Below are positions 5,727 to 7,834 of a stretch of DNA of 7,834 bases, piece by piece. This DNA comes from a bacterium. Lineage in GTDB: Bacteria; UBP14; UBA6098; B30-G16. The translations under genes and the position numbers were made by a program. The DNA lies in NCBI GenBank assembly GCA_027064665.1, contig JAMOPH010000352.1, positions 1 to 7,834 on the forward strand, in the 5' to 3' direction. How positions within the stretch are numbered: the stretch's first letter is position 1; each line of letters opens with the position of its first letter. The notes beneath the pieces were generated by a model. It was not told the DNA's origin. It was given only the letters and a program-made list of their open reading frames with translations, and ran no database searches.

Positions 5727-6959
5727 TTATTCGTTGGGATTAAAGCCTTTTTTGCGCCCGCGCGGGTCAAACCACAAACCGCCTTTCAGACGGCTCCTTA
5801 TTGCCGGGTCAACATCAAAGTGGGCGGTGTAGGTTATGCCGCCCAGACCAAGTCTATCGGGAACTGTTATAATCCACTGCCTTGAGGTGTTGGTGTCTCC
5901 GCGGTCGCTTGTCCAGTAGAGGAAGTGATACCAGAACCTTCTCTGAAGCGAATCCGGCGCAAGTTGGAGTGTGTCCGGCAGGTCAAGGGTGTGGTTGGAA
6001 AGCCCTGCCCACAGGAATGAGTCGGCGGAGAAATACAGGGTGTCATCGGCGGTGAACCAGCCGAAAGGCGGGTCGGTCAGCACATAGACTTTGCCTTCCC
6101 ACACGAAGATGAACAGTTTCCGGTTGCGTGCCATTACATATCCCGGCACGGTGGAACTGTCGGCGGGCGGTTCGTAGCGGAACGACCCAAGCCTGAGAGC
6201 GACAAGACTGTCCGGCGTGACGATGTAGATATCTGCAAAACCGCCCTTGCTGGTGCCGCTTTCGTAGTTCGCATCGGGATTGTAGTTGAACGAACCCAGC
6301 CTAAGCGCCACCAAACTGTCTGGAGTGACGATATAGATATCCGCAAAACCGCCCTTGCCCGTGCCGGATTCAAGGGTTGCATCCGGTCCGTAGTTGAAAG
6401 AGCCAAGTCTGAGAGCGACCAGACTGTCCGGGGTGGTTATGTATATGCCCACTATTCCGCCCTTGTTGCCGGCGCCGGTTTCCCGGGTGGCGTTTGGACC
6501 ATAGTCAAACGAACCCAGCCGCAGGGCAACAAGACTGTCCGGCGTGGAAAGATATATTCTCACGATTCCCTCGGCGTTGCCCTCAAACTGGTAATTTGCG
6601 TTCGGTCCGAAGTTGAAGGAGCCGAGTCTGAGCGCCGAGAGGCTGTCCGGTGTCACCTGAAGCACTTTGGCAAACCCGCCGATGGATGACCCGGATTTGT
6701 GGGTCGCATCGGGACTATAGTTGAACGAGCCCACGCGCAGCGCCGAAAGACTATCCGGCACCAGCGAAAACACGAACAGACTGTGGTCGCAGGTGTCAAT
6801 ATAAGTTGTCCCGTCAGTGCTGAGAGTGCAACAGCACTGGTATGCCGCACCATCGTAATATGTCTGGCAGTAGTCGGGGGCGGTGTCAGGACACGCCTGC
6901 CCCCAACTTATCACTACCAGAACAATCAGCAGTGCAGGTATGTAAAATTTCCATTTCAT
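5727..6959 (-). CDS. Secreted protein with Cys-rich N-terminus, six 36-residue repeats and a YTAHF-type C-terminal module
   Basis: 410 residues, complete. The start ATG (6957-6959) has an ideal AGGAGG upstream. Residues 1-22 form a signal peptide (KWKFYIPALLIVLVVISWGQA), with likely cleavage before Cys23. Residues 23-57 hold all six cysteines of the protein, including a CCC triplet at 42-44. Residues 67-260 contain six tandem repeats built on TPDSLVALRLGSF with spacings of 36, 36, 37, 36 and 36. Residues 281-297 add two strands (KLFIFVW, KVYVL). Residues 298-383 resemble a module common in bacterial secreted proteins, with 'FLWAGLSNHTL', 'FLYWTSDRGD', 'QWIITVP' and a final 'ITYTAHFDV', related in style to InlB-B-type repeats. 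The tail (384-410) is basic and ends GFNPNE. I do not recognise the 36-residue repeat as a named family. Its place between two propeller genes suggests a shared extracellular role. Confidence 0.9.
   Translation of the reverse strand: MKWKFYIPALLIVLVVISWGQACPDTAPDYCQTYYDGAAYQCCCTLSTDGTTYIDTCDHSLFVFSLVPDSLSALRVGSFNYSPDATHKSGSSIGGFAKVLQVTPDSLSALRLGSFNFGPNANYQFEGNAEGIVRIYLSTPDSLVALRLGSFDYGPNATRETGAGNKGGIVGIYITTPDSLVALRLGSFNYGPDATLESGTGKGGFADIYIVTPDSLVALRLGSFNYNPDANYESGTSKGGFADIYIVTPDSLVALRLGSFRYEPPADSSTVPGYVMARNRKLFIFVWEGKVYVLTDPPFGWFTADDTLYFSADSFLWAGLSNHTLDLPDTLQLAPDSLQRRFWYHFLYWTSDRGDTNTSRQWIITVPDRLGLGGITYTAHFDVDPAIRSRLKGGLWFDPRGRKKGFNPNE
6180..6761 (-). repeat. Six tandem copies of a 36-residue 'TPDSLVALRLGSF' protein repeat
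   Basis: Copies start at residues 67, 103, 139, 176, 212 and 248 (DNA 6761, 6653, 6545, 6434, 6326 and 6218, reading leftward). The core TPDSL-[SV]-ALR-[LV]-GSF is nearly invariant. It is followed by [NDR]-[YF]-x-P-x-A, then a variable Gly/Ser/Glu-rich loop, then a hydrophobic strand such as GGFADIYIV. Copies four and five are the most alike. The sixth keeps the core but diverges afterwards. Codons for the same core differ between copies, mostly at third positions, so the DNA is less similar than the protein. Confidence 0.92.
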
Positions 6960-6963
6960 CTTG

Positions 6964-6969
6964 CCTCCT
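6964..6969 (-). promoter_or_regulatory. Strong Shine-Dalgarno AGGAGG
   Basis: A perfect AGGAGG on the minus strand, four bases (CAAG) before the ATG at 6959. It lies within the 20-base gap after the upstream gene's stop and fixes the start of the 410-residue repeat protein. Confidence 0.85.
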
Positions 6970-6979
6970 GCGTTTTGCC

Positions 6980-7834
6980 TTACAGTGAATCGCCGACGAC
7001 ATAGACTCTGAGTGAATCGCCCCAGATACCCTCGCCGAAGAACTCGTTATAACTTGCGGTTTCCTCAAGAGTGGAGTCCTCCAGCGCGGCGGCGTTGAGC
7101 ACCGAAAATAGTTTCTCTCCGGGGGCGTCGCCGTAGTTGGCGAGGAAAATCAGGTCGCCGTAGATATAGACATCGCGGTAGTCGTCGGCATCGGATGCCT
7201 TATATCCCGAGATGACGGGACCGCCTATATCGTCTGTTATACCGATGCCGGGGTGAACCGGCAGAATCCACAGACCATCAGTCCCCCGGGCTATGAAGGC
7301 GTATCTGGTTCCGGCGTGGGAACCTACCCACATCTGGTATGCTTTGGTGGAGGAGAAAGTGTACCAATCCTGGAGGGTATCGGTGATGGGGGAGTAGTGG
7401 TCGTCGTTTTTAAGGGCGAAGGGCGCAGTTTGGGTTCCAATTGTTGTATTGCTGCAGGTCGGAGCGTCCGGATAACCTCCGGTGGCATAACTTTGTTTTT
7501 TATAACCACTTTTGTGGAAATAATCGTAGGAATAAACAGCAAGCCAGGAAGAATCTGAATTTCCCAAGACAAGCCCTATATACCATACATCCACGGTATC
7601 GTAGTCGCAGAGTAGCCATCTCGCCTTGTAGTATTGGTTATAGTAAACATACCACGACGCAACACTGCTCAATGTCGTATTCGGAGCCAGAGGTTTGCCC
7701 TCCACACCGACAACACCCATATCTATTACAGATTGATTCCCGATATTTATGGCTTTACGGAAGTCGTCAAAATCTGTGTTGTCGCTTGCGTAGTCGGTTA
7801 TCGCAAATCTGGGTGCCGTGGGGTCTTTGGCGTC
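6980..7834 (-). CDS. Beta-propeller protein with LVIVD-like repeats (5' end outside window)
   Basis: The frame is open from the right edge through 284 codons to a TAA at 6980-6982. An internal Met at 7718-7720 is not the start, because 38 in-frame codons precede it without a stop. The visible part begins 'DAKDPTAPRFAI', like the 'D.sdPt.P' linker between LVIVD blades. Later blades show RYAFIARGTDGLWILPV (177-193 of the visible part), 'DVYIYGDLIFLANYG' (221-235) and 'LRVYVVGDSL' at the very end. This matches the LVIVD repeat pattern of secreted beta-propellers, though loosely. Residues 61-121 are unusually aromatic, with 13 Tyr and 4 Trp. The C-terminus ends at the start of what would be another blade, which could pair with N-terminal strands outside the window. 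The next gene follows after 20 bases. The signal peptide, if any, is not visible. Confidence 0.8.
   Translation of the reverse strand, partial: DAKDPTAPRFAITDYASDNTDFDDFRKAINIGNQSVIDMGVVGVEGKPLAPNTTLSSVASWYVYYNQYYKARWLLCDYDTVDVWYIGLVLGNSDSSWLAVYSYDYFHKSGYKKQSYATGGYPDAPTCSNTTIGTQTAPFALKNDDHYSPITDTLQDWYTFSSTKAYQMWVGSHAGTRYAFIARGTDGLWILPVHPGIGITDDIGGPVISGYKASDADDYRDVYIYGDLIFLANYGDAPGEKLFSVLNAAALEDSTLEETASYNEFFGEGIWGDSLRVYVVGDSL

Noticed and set aside
5274..5885. 203-residue plus-strand open frame across the junction of two minus-strand genes
   Set aside because: It lies antisense to two well-supported secreted genes, has no ribosome binding site I can see, and its composition (Arg/Ser/Pro-rich, no domain) is typical of an antisense shadow.
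6891..6959. Lipoprotein signal at Cys23 of the 410-residue protein
   Set aside because: The residues before Cys are G-Q-A; Gln at -2 and Gly at -3 do not fit the usual [LVI]-[ASTVI]-[GAS]-C lipobox. An ordinary signal peptidase I site is more likely, though a relaxed lipobox is not excluded.
2844..6959. C-terminal sorting signals (type IX secretion, LPXTG or PEP-CTERM)
   Set aside because: The two genes complete at both ends finish with 'GCKTMW' and 'KKGFNPNE'; neither resembles such signals.

Overview
The window comes from a bacterial genome and holds four protein genes, all on the minus strand and packed head to tail with gaps of 20, 75 and 26 bases. Transcription runs from right to left. 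The layout suggests one operon whose promoter lies beyond the right edge, because no convincing promoter or terminator is visible here. The first gene (right) and the last gene (left) both run off the window. There are no RNA genes, mobile elements, CRISPR arrays or gene-free stretches longer than 75 bases.

In transcription order the genes are: (1) 7834-6980, the C-terminal part of a beta-propeller protein with LVIVD-like repeats and a very tyrosine-rich stretch; (2) 6959-5727, a 410-residue secreted protein with a six-cysteine N-terminal segment, six tandem copies of an unrecognised 36-residue repeat and a C-terminal beta module ending in a 'YTAHF' strand; (3) 5651-2844, a 935-residue secreted protein with seven VCBS/FG-GAP calcium-loop motifs followed by cysteine-rich Ig-like modules; (4) 2817 to beyond base 1, at least 939 residues, a secreted protein with an N-terminal Rossmann-like (GATase1-like) domain, Ig/Fn3-like modules and seven FG-GAP motifs.

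All three complete N-termini carry Sec-type signal peptides, and the proteins are rich in Asp, Ser, Gly, Thr and, in places, Cys. This is a cluster of exported, mostly repeat-built surface or extracellular proteins. The architecture (GATase-like domain, 'SSDGGITWDVP' Fn3-like module, FG-GAP and LVIVD propellers, Cys-rich Ig modules) resembles secreted proteins of uncultured lineages near the FCB group or WOR-3/Stahlbacteria. This placement is an inference from style and is weak; no marker gene is present. The genes probably act together outside the cell in binding or adhesion, but no enzymatic role can be assigned.

The most novel element is the 36-residue repeat array of the second gene. The copies stay nearly identical in protein while their codons have drifted, so the peptide appears to be conserved by selection rather than by very recent duplication.
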